The notes: generated from the sequence alone by a model not told the origin. Positions 46,201 to 55,758 are shown, counted from the stretch's first letter. The stretch is 64,000 bases of DNA from Cunninghamella blakesleeana (GCA_017871115.1 JAFCIZ010000001.1:5065501-5129500); one strand, 5' to 3'. Translations and numbers: made by a program.

Positions 46201-46258
46201 TAATGGATTTGTTATCAGGGACTGCCAATTGACCATTATATGCAATTGCCCCGTCTAG
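43202..46258 (-). CDS. Retrotransposon pol: protease, reverse transcriptase, RNase H
   Basis: Open for 1018 residues after the -1 slip at 46258; no ATG lies in frame near its start (the first in-frame near-cognate codon is TTG at 46228). Numbering from that TTG, protease has its DSGA motif near residue 230. An Asp/Glu-rich linker follows at about 375-410. RT spans about 570-760 with FSALDLRAGFHQ, LPMGLVNSPATFQRF and catalytic YIDD. RNase H spans about 860-985 with DASIEGLG, KLECLALIW and SDHSPLRWL. The frame ends soon after the RNase H domain at FLSRLGY, where integrase would normally continue. Made as a Gag-Pol fusion, so low stoichiometry is expected. Confidence 0.95.
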   Translation of the reverse strand, partial: LDGAIAYNGQLAVPDNKSINNNNNKNINNNNHINNNKNNLKNNNIEKNQQNMNAIFDQHELWDENEYTHYDDEDLYAARLDKPPAVMPSSSKTPKIISKGKQKLNINNTSKLIEDITDQQLTQQDIINDYIMDNINESENKIKRKRQPPTPLQIKYNIVDDVFNQKANIDVGDLIKSSHTLRRQLLTACRPKRKTTKSKEQIDTTATDIPLNTITNTELTTTAAYTSLIINDKRIKGLIDSGASKSCMSKSMMKLLGLQIDAPSTNIFILGNGTKQATLGTIHDVQIQVNPDIIIPVNMEVLPKCPAHLVLGNNWLSHAQALLNFRTSTLKVLYKHKSAELPITFLKETDKPLVTIKTINTNYQTENQTQDNTTGNNNEINTDSDTDATDSVTDDDEWEHDEYSEEENYYMEDDIKINIERNQEENSLTISTGNDGVTIPPHTNCQFYINPNMHTSEPILLTQDDPHTISKPNEYTLNIINRSDKDVDLPPHHIISEFYNLMSNESILDTDDLKGYDIVEEIGIEGTTTELFNIDNINDDNPLDESFKEKLQLGNIPEKYKIKFWKLINHYQDVFDWNNDKMGYTTMIEHEIILKENTVPIRHRPYRMSPVEQDYLKMELDRLCNLGIIKPANTPYTAPIILVKKKNGEYRMVVDYRKLNAQTKVDAYPLPRIDDLIDELGTSSIFSALDLRAGFHQVPLHDNSKELTGFVTKFGTYQYEMLPMGLVNSPATFQRFIDICFKSMMNRCLVAYIDDLNVHSSNIEQHLSDLEELFKCARLGGLLFNIEKCVFFKDELKFLGYIITKDGIKTDPAKIEKVKDYPQPTTIKQIRGFIGLASYYRRFIQNFAAIARPLHDVTKTKNKSPWTDITTKSFELLKQKLTEAPILKRADHSKPFIIVCDASIEGLGCVLSQLDDDEQEHPVVYASRGLKQSERNYSATKLECLALIWSLQMFRPYLLGKKFTVISDHSPLRWLIKAPNPTGMVARWITYLADYEFEIQYRSGKKQQSADFLSRLGY

Positions 46259-46264
46259 TTTTTT
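46255..46264 (-). promoter_or_regulatory. -1 ribosomal frameshift site between gag and pol (copy 2)
   Basis: Identical to copy 1: A AAA AAC (46264-46258) in the gag register, directly followed by UAG (46257-46255). Pol continues from CTA. A GC-richer stretch (GACGGGGCAATTGC) begins three bases on and could contribute to pausing. Confidence 0.82.
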
Positions 46265-47403
46265 GAATGAGTTTGTTGTTGAATGTGTTGTTGTTGTTGA
46301 TTAAATTGTTGTTGTGTATATTGCTGTTGCTGTTGTTGCTGTTGTTGCTGTTGTTGCTGTTGTTGCTGTTGTTGTGTTTGATTAGATACGTAGTTATTAT
46401 TATTATTATCATAATTATAATCTTGGTTATATTGTTGATTATTATAACGTCTTGATCCAAAATTATTTTTATAAGAGCCATTATAATTGTTAGATCCATG
46501 ATAATAACCATTATTTCTATTTGATTTGGATAATTCACTACGTACGATTTTAACAATATCATCACTTGTAAGGTTGTCACTTTTATGAGATTTCTTAGTC
46601 GATTGATTTATCTGTTCTATTTTATCATTCATATTCTTTTCCATTGTTTCCATATTAGTAACTAAACGTTCTAATAATGTAACGACAGGATCAGTTTTGG
46701 CCGATAAATTAGTATCCGTATTTCGATGACTAGAGTCTATCATATTAAATGATTCGTTACTAAAAGGATAATGATGTAGTTGAACATCAGTAGTAGTATG
46801 ATTAATTCCAATATCATAGATATTGTTATTATTTGATCCATAGGCTTTATTAGCATTCCACCATGATTCAGCATATTTTAACCATTGTTGTTCAGTAATG
46901 GATCCATGTTCAATGCAATGTTTGCTTATAACAGGTAACAATCCATAACGGAAACGCATTAACACAATGTCATTATCATCTTTATTAGCCAATCGTGCAA
47001 CTTCCTGTAATCTTGAGTAGAAATCACGTGGATGTTCATCGGCACCTTGTCGCATGTTATTAAGTATCAATTTATAAGATTCGAGTAATTCAGCAGTTAC
47101 GAATTTCTTTTCTAATGCATCCATAGCTACATCGAATGTTAACCCATCTTGAAGTTGATCCTTAAGTGAATCCAAGTAAGTTTTAGCAGATTTTCTAACT
47201 TGAATTTTTAAAATTGCAAGTTTTCTACTATCGGTAGTATTGTTTGAGAGTTCCAAATAAGTTTCCAATATTTGTCTGAAGTGACGAAAATCTTCACGTT
47301 CACCTCCAGAAAAGGAAATAAGTTGAGGTTTAAAGTCCATTAATGGTTGCTTTTGAGCCAACACGGTATAATCGTAAGACATCCTATAGTTTATTATTTT
47401 CAC
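46255..47403 (-). CDS. retrotransposon gag, copy 2
   Basis: 382 residues, same as copy 1 except for six fewer residues in the polyglutamine tract (no His interruption at that place). It has the capsid-like N-terminal domain and an Asn/Tyr/Gln-rich C-terminus lacking a CCHC knuckle. Start ATG at 47403 is in MKIINYRMSYDYTVLAQ; a second in-frame Met (MSYDY) eight codons on is an alternative start. Confidence 0.93.
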   Translation of the reverse strand: MKIINYRMSYDYTVLAQKQPLMDFKPQLISFSGGEREDFRHFRQILETYLELSNNTTDSRKLAILKIQVRKSAKTYLDSLKDQLQDGLTFDVAMDALEKKFVTAELLESYKLILNNMRQGADEHPRDFYSRLQEVARLANKDDNDIVLMRFRYGLLPVISKHCIEHGSITEQQWLKYAESWWNANKAYGSNNNNIYDIGINHTTTDVQLHHYPFSNESFNMIDSSHRNTDTNLSAKTDPVVTLLERLVTNMETMEKNMNDKIEQINQSTKKSHKSDNLTSDDIVKIVRSELSKSNRNNGYYHGSNNYNGSYKNNFGSRRYNNQQYNQDYNYDNNNNNYVSNQTQQQQQQQQQQQQQQQQQQYTQQQFNQQQQHIQQQTHSKN

Positions 47404-47487
47404 CTTGCTTGATTATTGTTTAGTAGTTTTAATAGAATGAATATCTTTCCCAGTAGTTTATTGATTGTATAAGCTTGTAGAAAAGAT

Positions 47488-47505
47488 CCCCGCCAGTGAG
47501 CACCA
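47488..47505 (-). promoter_or_regulatory. Primer-binding site (candidate)
   Basis: Four bases downstream of the 5' LTR on the element strand is TGGTGCTCACTGGCGGGG, which begins with the TGG that pairs with a tRNA CCA end. It would pair with a tRNA ending ...CCAGUGAGCACCA; I cannot name that tRNA. The corresponding site in copy 1 is 3441-3458 with one substitution. The first 13 bases recur inside the LTR at 47593-47605. Confidence 0.65.
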
Positions 47506-47509
47506 AATA

Positions 47510-48272
47510 TGTTATGTGGGTTTTTGGTTAAGATTTATTTTTGAAATGAGGAATGAGTATTATAAGTTATATTTGGAGTATATAATAAGTTTCCAGTGAG
47601 CACCAGTTCCTGTTTTATAAGTAGAACGGCTTAATATAAAGGAATAGAAAATTAAAAAAATAAAATAAAATAAAAAAAATAAAAGAAAATAAAATAAAGA
47701 TTATAAGTAAAATATAAGCAGGATTAAAGCAAAAGTTTAATGACCGCCGAGTAAAATAAGTAGTAAAGAGTTTAAATGATTTAGATCAGTAGTATAGAAT
47801 ATTTAAGTGAATAAATATTATAAAATAAGATAGTATATAATAATATAAAATATTATAAAGTAAAAATAAAATAAAAATAAAATAATTTGTTAAATAAAAA
47901 ATAGATAAGTTCAATAATTGAATATGTTATAGTAAGTTAAAATAAAAAATTTAAAATTATAAAGTTTGTTTTATAAAGTGGACAAGTTCAATAATTATTT
48001 AGTAGATAATAATTTATTATAAAAATTTGACAATTTAAGAGAAAGAAAGAGAAAAAAATTGGTTCTATTTATATTTAAAAAAAATTAAAAAAAATTATTT
48101 AAAGTATATTGAGAGTAGGGAAAAGATATGGAAGTGACTTTCATATTGAACAACGGTGCAGTGAACATTGGTTCAGTGAACATTGGTTCAGTGAACAATG
48201 GTTCAGTGAACAACGGTTCAAAAAAGCAGTGACCAATTTCAAAGAGCGCCATTGGTATCACCATTGTCGACA
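47510..48272 (-). repeat. 5' LTR of copy 2 (763 bp)
   Basis: TG...CA ends. On the element strand a TATA-like TTATAAAAC lies at 47620-47612, followed within about 15 bases by the 13-mer shared with the primer-binding site. This would place transcription start close to that motif (inference). It contains the 15-bp variable units at about 48155-48223. Confidence 0.95.
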
Positions 48273-48273
48273 G

Positions 48274-48938
48274 TGTTGTGTGTGTTTTTGGTAAGAGTTA
48301 TTTTTGTTAAAATAAAATAAGAGAGTTTGTATTTATATTAACTATAAATAAGATAATTCCAGTGAGCACCAGTTCTTGTTTTATAAGTAGAACGACTTAA
48401 TATAATATAAAAGTAAAAAAAAAATAAAAAGATAAAATAAAATAAAATATTTAAAAAAATTCAAAAGTATATGCAAATGAATTTAAAAGTCAGAGAGTAG
48501 ATTATTATATAAAAAGGGTAATAATCAAATAAAGTAATAATAAAATAATATATAAAAGTTTATATATGTTGTATATAAATAAAAAGAGATTTCACTTAAG
48601 AAATAAAATATACTTGTTATAGTAATAAAAATGATTTCAATTAAGAAATTAATATAAAATTAAAATAAAATAAAAATAAAAATTAGTTTGGACAAATAAA
48701 ATATTTATTATATAAAATATTATTTTAAAAATTTGACAAAGTAAAAAAAACAAAAGAGAAAGAAAAATATTCTTTCCTATTTATATTAAAACAAAATTTA
48801 TTTTAGAGAGAGAGAAAGAAGTCATACGGTCAAGGATGTGCGGTTGTGGATGTACATCTGTGGATGTGAGCTTGACCAATTAAAACAAAAGTTAAAAAAA
48901 CTTTTTAAACACCGGTAGGATCATTATCCTGCGCGACA
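48274..48938 (-). repeat. Solo LTR2a (665 bp)
   Basis: Starts TGTTGTGTGTG and ends CTGCGCGACA; flanked by ATAG (39426-39429 left, across the inserted element; 48939-48942 right). The first three bases are also left of copy 2, since copy 2 landed inside it. It has a short version of the GGTCAAG...CTTGACC minisatellite (48829-48876). No internal region of its own is seen. Confidence 0.85.
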
Positions 48939-48942
48939 ATAG

Positions 48943-49538
48943 TTTTGGAAAGTAGATAGCTTTGTAGTTTAGTTTAGTTGTCAGTGAGCACCAGTATCTT
49001 GTTTTATAAGTAGATACAACTTAGTTTAGATTGATAGTTTAAAATAAAAATAAAATAATAAAGTAAAATAAAATAAATTATATAATTGGATAAAGATCAA
49101 CAATTATATAGACAAAGTAATAAAATTAAAATAAAATAAGTATAATATCGGATAAAGATCAACGATTATTATAATAAAATAATATAAAGTAATATTGGAT
49201 AGTAATCAACAATATTAATATAAAATAAAAATAATCTTTAGCTAAAAAGATGAGTTAATAGACTTATTGGTTATAATATAAGTTCTTTTATTTAAAATTA
49301 ACTTGTTATTAACTGATTTTTCAAAAATAAAATAAAAATTGTCGAGTATTTATATAAAAAGGATTTGAATTTTAAATACCGATCATTGATATATATATGC
49401 TAGTGTATATATATAAGAGAGTATATATATATATCTATACTGAGTTTAAATGGGATATATATACCTATATGTATATATATAAAATAAGATTATAGTTAAG
49501 CCTTGCCCAAATATGGGAGGTTTAGCCAGAACATAACA
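48943..49538 (-). repeat. Solo LTR3a, main part
   Basis: With 39382-39429 this makes a 644-bp LTR beginning TGTTGTGTAAA and ending AACATAACA, flanked by CTAT (39378-39381; 49539-49542). It shares the GTGAGCACCAGT...TTTTATAAGTAGA core with LTR1 and LTR2 but otherwise differs. Confidence 0.82.
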
Positions 49539-49542
49539 CTAT

Positions 49543-50138
49543 GTGTGTTTTTGATAAGAGTTATTTTTGTTAAAATAAAATAAGAGGGTTTGTATTTATA
49601 TTAATTATAAATGAGATAATTCCAGTGAGCACCAGTTCTTGTTTTACAAGTAGAACGACTTAATATAATGTAAAAGTAAAAAAAGTAAAAAGATAAAATA
49701 AAATAAAAATATTTAAAAAATTCAAAAGTATATGCAAATGAATTTAAAAGTCAGAGAGTAGATTATTATATAAAAAGAGTAATAATCAAATAAAGTAATT
49801 ATAAAATAAAAAATAAAATATAAAAGTTTATATATGTTGTATATAAAAAAAAAGAGATTTCACTTAAGAAATTAATATAAAGTTAAAATAAAATAAAAAT
49901 AAAAATTGGTTTGGACAAATAAAATATTTATTATATAAAATATTATTTAAAAATTTGACAAAGTAAAAAAAAAAAACAGGAGAAAGAAAAATATTCTTTC
50001 CTATTTATATTAAAACAAATTTTATTTTAGAGAGAGAGAAAGAAGTCATACGGTCAAGGATGTGCGGTTGTGGATGTGAGCTTGACCAACTAAAAAAAAA
50101 TTTTTTAAACAATGGTAGGATCATTATCCTGCGAGACA
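49543..50138 (-). repeat. Solo LTR2b, main part
   Basis: Closely similar to LTR2a from GTGTGTTTTTGATAAGAG onwards, ending CTGCGAGACA, with the shortest minisatellite (one unit between GGTCAAG and CTTGACC, about 50052-50089). Its first bases lie left of the nest at about 39366-39381. Target duplication not resolved. Confidence 0.75.
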
Positions 50139-50760
50139 GCACCAGTATCGTGTTTTATAAGTAGATACAACTTAGTTTAGTTTAATAAAATAAATTAAAA
50201 TAAAGTAAAACGAAATAAAATAAAATAAATTATATAATTGGATAAAGATCAATAATTATATAGACAAAGTAAAAATAAAATAAAATAAATATAATATCGG
50301 ATAAACATCATCGATTATTATAATATAGTAATATAAATTAATATTGGATAACAATCAACAATATTAATATAAAATGAGTATAGTCTTTAATCAAGTAGAG
50401 AGGTTAATACAACTTTTTAGAAAAAGTATTTATTATGGATTATTTATTTTTTATTAACTGAAGTTTTCAAAAAAAAGAAAAGATTACGTGTTTATACTAA
50501 ATAAAAGTATGAATAAAATATTTAATGTCAAATAAGACATTAAAAGTATAAAAATAACAAAAAGAATACAAAATTTTTTAATAAAACCAATATAAAAAAT
50601 GTTAATAAATATTAAAAAGAATATAAAATTTGTTAATAGAAATGACTTCGAAAGTGTTCAAAAATATCACAGAAAGCGTGATAATGATGAACAACTATTT
50701 TAACTAATTAAGGTCTATGACCGACGTTTAAATTGATCCAAGCGGACCCACTGCGCAACA
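50139..50760 (-). repeat. LTR3b, main part (outermost insertion)
   Basis: Continues LTR3 from GCACCAGTATCGTG, similar to LTR3a for about 300 bases, then diverges. The right end is set tentatively at GCGCAACA (50760). A CAGT word flanks both sides (39298-39301; 50759-50762), but offset by two bases from the canonical CA end, so the boundary is uncertain. Confidence 0.55.
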
Positions 50761-52380
50761 GTAATAAGGCACAACAAAAAGATTTAAACGAACAATGTAA
50801 TGGGATAAGTATATAAATCAAATAACAATACAACCTGTAACAAGTTAAATAAAATTATAAAATTAATGATAAATGATTTAAAAGCTCCATTGCACCAGAA
50901 ACAAAAACCAAAAATTTAATTGACATCATGCTTCACAGTAAATGTATATATATAACAAGTAATTTATAATTATAAACAACAAAAAACCTTTTTTCCTATT
51001 CTTGGTCTTTATTTTTATTTTTACTTTACGTTAATATTGAATTTATATCAAGTAATTTTTCATGATATTTTTACTAGTTCACAAGTGAACACTAAGCTAT
51101 AATCTCTGTAAAAACCATTTATTCCCAAGAATTTTCTTTTTTCCTTTCTTTCTTTTTTGCATAATCATGGTAATTATTTTTTAACTTGAAATAGTAAATT
51201 TATGCACATTGTTTGACTTTGTATTTTCGTTAAATATTTTTTTTAGAAAAAAATCCACTGGAATAAAATAAATCAATCCCAATATTGAGAATAGATTTAA
51301 ACATATTTTTAAGAGTACGTGTGAAAGCTTTTTTTTAAATATATTTTAAGGTTTAGAAACATGGTAATTTTTTTTTAAAAAAATAAAAACAATAATAAAT
51401 CGATATGAAATGTAGTCCATAATATAAGACAGCAATAAAAAGATTAACTGTATCAAGTAGCTCAAATTGAAAGAGAAAAAAAAAAAATTATTATTATTAC
51501 CATTTTCATGTTGATAATTTAATTGTATAAGCGAATTTATCAGATCTTTTTGTGGACAGATTTTAAGATTAACAATCTTCTTGTACTTGAAAGAAGTATC
51601 TTTTACTGAATAAATTATTCCATTCTAATGAAATTACACCAAAAATATAACAATCAGAACTTTCTTAATTTGGATATATAAAACTACTTTTATAGGCCAT
51701 CATTTTCTCAATTCATTAAAAATATATCATTTTTATACAAAAGGAAAAGGGCCATGATATTTTTTTTTTTTTTTTTTAAAAAAAAAACTTGCATGATGGA
51801 GAATGAAATCTGTATTAGTATTTCTTTTTTTTTTTTGACAATAATTCTAAAATATCCATTTTATATTTATTATTTCTTAAAAATGATCAATAGATTTAAA
51901 ATGGAAAAAAAAAACCAATATATATTTTTTTTATATTTATTATTTATTTTCACTTGGAAAATTCAAAAATTATCATTCAAATGATCGACTTAGAACTAAT
52001 GCAAGGTTCTACTTTTTTTTTTGAAAGGAAAAATATGCTGCTATTTTGTATGTATAATATTATAAAATACGACAAATAAAAAGAGAAATACTAAACATCT
52101 TTAGTACTTTTAAAAAAAGATAGATCATTTTATTTCCTTTTATATAATTAAATTCAAAATGTAATATTTAGAATTTCAAGAAGTATAGACCTAAAATAAT
52201 TCATGATTAATTGTAATTTTTTAAAAAAAAAAATGGAATGGCGTGTGAAATTATTTTTAAAGGTTCTGCATGACTTTTTTTTTCTTTCAAAAATAAATAT
52301 TTAAACCATTGAAAAAAAAAAAAAAATATTGTTGCCATTGTCATAAAATTTGATATTTTATTTTAATTTTTTTGTCTTCT
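50761..52380. other. Intergenic, includes upstream copy of a segmental duplication
   Basis: AT-rich 1.6 kb without a convincing gene. Words such as AAAAATCCACTGGAATAAA (near 51248) and a stretch with CTTCTTGTACTTGAAAG (near 51577) recur near 54113 and 54467, upstream of the second secreted-protein gene. This is shared, duplicated promoter-side DNA. Confidence 0.6.
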
Positions 52381-52956
52381 ATGAAATTCGCTTTTGTTTG
52401 GAAATTTGTTTTAGTGTTGGTTTTCGTAGCATCCTCGGTAACTGCACAATGGGCGAAGGTCATTGACAGCTTAAGTAATGTTGTCACTCTCATTGGTAAG
52501 CTTGAACAGATATTCGCAGATCCTTTGAACCAACCTATGGAGAATATTTCTGATTATCAATATGGCAGTGTCTATTACGTTACTGCAAAACCAAAGTATA
52601 GGGACATGACCATTCGTTTTATTATTGAAGTAAGCTTAGATGTCGATATTATCACGTTAGTACGCAATAGTGTTAATTCTGGTGACTCACTTAATCAATT
52701 AAATCAAAAACTTCAAAATACAGGCTCATCTAATATTTATGAAACCATTTTAACTGTACCTAAAGGTTTATTATATTCTCCTAAATATTGTAATCGGAAA
52801 TACATTAGAGCTTGTAGTTATACTTATGATGTCTATGTTGGTATTGGCTCGCATCGTGGTTGGGGTTGGGATCAAAACCAATTGAAAGCTCAAACTAGGG
52901 ATCTTCAATCAAAATATAGTGATTGCAGTTTTGCTAGTATGTGTCCTGCAAATTAA
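52381..52956 (+). CDS. Secreted protein of unknown function, paralogue 1
   Basis: 191 residues from the ATG at 52381, intronless. The signal peptide is FAFVWKFVLVLVFVASSVTA, cleaved before QW. The mature part has an amphipathic N-terminal helix (VIDSLSNVVTLIGKLEQIF), then QPMENI, a beta-rich middle (GSVYYVTAKPKYRDMTIRFIIEV), and the conserved DIITLVRNSVNSGDSLNQL. A tail with four cysteines (CNRKYIRACSYTYD ... DCSFASMCPAN) and a GIGSHRGWGWDQNQL segment follows. About half the residues match the gene at 54753. I do not recognise the family. Secretion is supported by sequence; function is not. Confidence 0.85.
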   Translation: MKFAFVWKFVLVLVFVASSVTAQWAKVIDSLSNVVTLIGKLEQIFADPLNQPMENISDYQYGSVYYVTAKPKYRDMTIRFIIEVSLDVDIITLVRNSVNSGDSLNQLNQKLQNTGSSNIYETILTVPKGLLYSPKYCNRKYIRACSYTYDVYVGIGSHRGWGWDQNQLKAQTRDLQSKYSDCSFASMCPAN

Positions 52957-53813
52957 ATTAAAATAATGATAATGATAGTAATATTATGTAATAAAGTATA
53001 TATAATATTGATTTATATAGTTTTTGTATAATGATGATATACATATTTATAATTTTCTAAATAAATCATTAATTAAAATATAAAATAATTAAAATAGTTG
53101 TATAAGGTTAATGGAAAAGAACCATATAGAAATAATATTTTGAATATGTTGTAAGATAATTTATTTTTTATTATTATTATTATTTCGTTAGTGTCATTTC
53201 CGACTGTAAATATGATTTTTTATATAACCTTTTTTTGAATTATTGAAATAGTTCCTTTTCATGATTATTTACTCAATTGTATTTAAATATAAACTATGTA
53301 TTAAACTAGATTAATTTTTTTATAGTTATCATACATAATTTTTTTTAGCGTGTAATTATACGATAACAAAAATTCCATCTATATTTGTTTCAATCCCTAA
53401 TTTTACTCTTGGTTCTTATTATTATCATCTTGATTTTATATCATGCTCTTTTATTTCAATGTTATTATCAATTCATAAGCGAATATTCACCTACTACATA
53501 GATAGTAACTATCCATTTACGAGAATCTTTTTTTCTGGCTATAGTCACGATGGTTTTTTATTTTGTAAGTGTCTCAACTTTTTACCGTGTAATTTTACAC
53601 TTATTTTTATCATTTAATAAGATAATATTAAGTAACATCACATATAAAAGTCATCCAATTCTAAAGTTTAAATTGCAATCATTGTTTTTTTTTTTTTTAC
53701 TATTATTCTGCAAAGATTTCATCTTTGTATAATGTTACCATTCTACTTATACTAATCATATTTAAATATTGAGATACATTGTACATAAAAATCGCTCATT
53801 TTATAAGACCCTC

Positions 53814-53859
<46 letters not shown>

Positions 53860-54752
53860 TTAGGTAAGGGTCACCTATGGGGTTATGATCACTGCTGTTC
53901 TTATTTCAACTACCTTAATCTTTAAATGAAAAATACTGCCTTGATATTTTTACTAACTTTCGGATGACTGTTAAAATATAATATGTACAATTACTAATTA
54001 TCTCTGACTTTTTTTTTTTTCAATGATTGTAATTCTAATCTTTATTACTTTGAAATATCCCATTTATGTATATTATATAATTTTGTACATTCATTAAATA
54101 TGTTTTTTTTTTAAAAAAAATCCACTGGAATAAATAAACTTTTGTACATAAGCTAATTACTTACAAAAATTTAAGTGAATTTTAAATATATCTGAAAGTA
54201 CACGTAATAAATTTATTTATTCATTTTTTTTAAAATAAAAAGCCTGACAAAATAATGTCTAATTCCTCCTTTTTTTCATAATAAACGAACAACACTAAGC
54301 AAATATGAAAAGCAGTTTATAGTATATAGTGCTAATATAATAAAGTTTGTTTATATCAGGCAATTCAAACTGAAAGAAAAACTATAGCATTGAAACGTTA
54401 TTAGAGTAATATAAATAACCTTTCTTTAAAAAAGCCTTTTATAGATAATAAATAAGGTTTAAAAATTTTCTTGTACTTGGCAAAAATATTTTATGATAAA
54501 TAAATTATCCTAATCAAGTGAAATTACACAAAAAGAATACAGCAGCGCTCTTATTTTAGACAAATAGTTTAAAAATGGAAAAAAAAAGACAGTGATGATG
54601 TACATATGAATAAAAAAATATTTTTATTCAATAATTTATAGTATACCTGTTGCGAAAAAAAAAGGTATATAAATCAAATAATTTTTTATTTTTTATTATT
54701 TTAATCATATCATTTTTATTATTTTATTTTTATAATAAACAAATTATTTTTA
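52957..54752. other. Intergenic between the tandem paralogues
   Basis: 1.8 kb with no convincing gene. It contains an (ATT)n run at about 53815-53860 and, in its right half, the second copy of the duplicated upstream segment. Confidence 0.6.
53815..53860. repeat. (ATT)n microsatellite
   Basis: About fifteen TTA/ATT units in the intergenic region. Confidence 0.9.
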
Positions 54753-55325
54753 ATGAAGTTCTCTACCGTCTGGAATCTTTTTGCTTTGTTATTGATAGCT
54801 ACTTTCGTAACTGCCCAATGGGCCGAAGTACTTGAAGCCTTGGAAAAAGTAGCTACCATTGCTGAAGATCTTGAAAAACTACTTGAAAGCCCCTTTGATC
54901 AACCAATGAAAAATGCCGGTGAACGTCAAGATGGAGATGTTTTCCTTGTTACAGCTCGACCAAAATACGATAATATGAATATTAACTTTATGATTCAAGT
55001 TGATTTACCCATTGATATCATTACTTTAGTGAGAAATAGTGTGAATAATGGTGATTCATTACGGGAATTAGAAGAAAAACTTCAACAAACCGGCTCTTCT
55101 ACTATTTATGAAACACTCTTGAGAGTACCTAAAGGTTTACAATATTCTACTGCTACTTGTAACAGAAAATATGTTAAATTTTGTAGTTATACTTATGATG
55201 CTTATGTTGGTATTGGCTCCTCTCCTGGCTGGGGTTGGAATAAAGATCAACTCAAATCTCAAAGTGCTCAATTTGAAAAAACTTATCGTACTTGTAACTG
55301 GGATAGATACTGTCCTGCCAATTAA
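54753..55325 (+). CDS. Secreted protein of unknown function, paralogue 2
   Basis: 190 residues, intronless. Signal peptide STVWNLFALLLIATFVTA before QW. Same plan as the paralogue at 52381: an acidic amphipathic helix (VLEALEKVATIAEDLEKLL), QPMKNA, GDVFLVTARPKYDNMNI, the near-identical DIITLVRNSVNNGDSL, TGSSTIYETLLRVPKGLQYS, and the same four cysteines ending CPAN. The helix here is much more acidic, suggesting divergence of the N-terminal surface while the core is kept. Conserved DIITLVRNSVN and YVGIGS..GWGW blocks are the best handles for finding relatives. Confidence 0.87.
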   Translation: MKFSTVWNLFALLLIATFVTAQWAEVLEALEKVATIAEDLEKLLESPFDQPMKNAGERQDGDVFLVTARPKYDNMNINFMIQVDLPIDIITLVRNSVNNGDSLRELEEKLQQTGSSTIYETLLRVPKGLQYSTATCNRKYVKFCSYTYDAYVGIGSSPGWGWNKDQLKSQSAQFEKTYRTCNWDRYCPAN

Positions 55326-55758
55326 TAATAGCTTTTCTTAAATAAAATATAATAGTGAATTTTTTTATTTACAATCTTTATATTTATAATGAAATAATAA
55401 AAATAATATTACTAGTTATAATAACACAATCTTTTAAGAACAAACTATTTTTACATATATACACAAAAGATTTTTTTAAAAAATTCAATTTGTGAAGAAT
55501 GAAATAATATAAAAAATAGACGTAGCATTTTAAAAAAAAATTATAAAAAATAAAATAAATAATTATATTATAATGGTTAGGTAACTAAAACAATGAAAGA
55601 TAGTATATATGTCAATAATCTTGTACACCACAGAATTCTTTAAAGCAATAGCGGTGATTAAAAATAAATGCAAAAAAAAAAATTAAAAAGTTCAGTTCGC
55701 TCTCTCTATTTAATTTCTTCTCGTTTTTTATTTAATAATAATATATATTTTAAAAAGA
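55326..55758. other. Intergenic
   Basis: AT-rich, nothing coding seen; TCTCTCTATTT pyrimidine stretch before the next gene. Confidence 0.5.

Larger units (their letters stand above)
39433..48272 (-). mobile_element. Complete Ty3/gypsy-like LTR retrotransposon, copy 2 (8840 bp)
   Basis: Transcribed on the minus strand. It has a 5' LTR (48272-47510), primer-binding-like site, gag, -1 frameshift, pol (protease, RT, RNase H), a 0.9-kb spacer with a 5 x 40 bp array, a separate integrase ORF, an unknown 3' ORF and a 3' LTR (40195-39433). Protease-RT-RNase H-integrase order is that of Metaviridae. The 4-bp duplication GTGT flanks it (39429-39432 and 48273-48276). Both LTRs are 763 bp and look identical, so insertion is recent. 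No frame break is visible; it may be active. Its target was the first bases of a solo LTR2. Confidence 0.96.

Noticed and set aside
47488..47605. Tf1-type self-priming by the 5' end of the element RNA
   Set aside because: The LTR copy of the 13-mer has the same sense as the primer-binding site, not the complementary sense, so it cannot self-anneal as in Tf1.
51754..51984. Phe/Lys-rich 76-codon ORF
   Set aside because: Formed from T and A homopolymers in intergenic DNA; no conserved feature and no equivalent in the duplicated segment.
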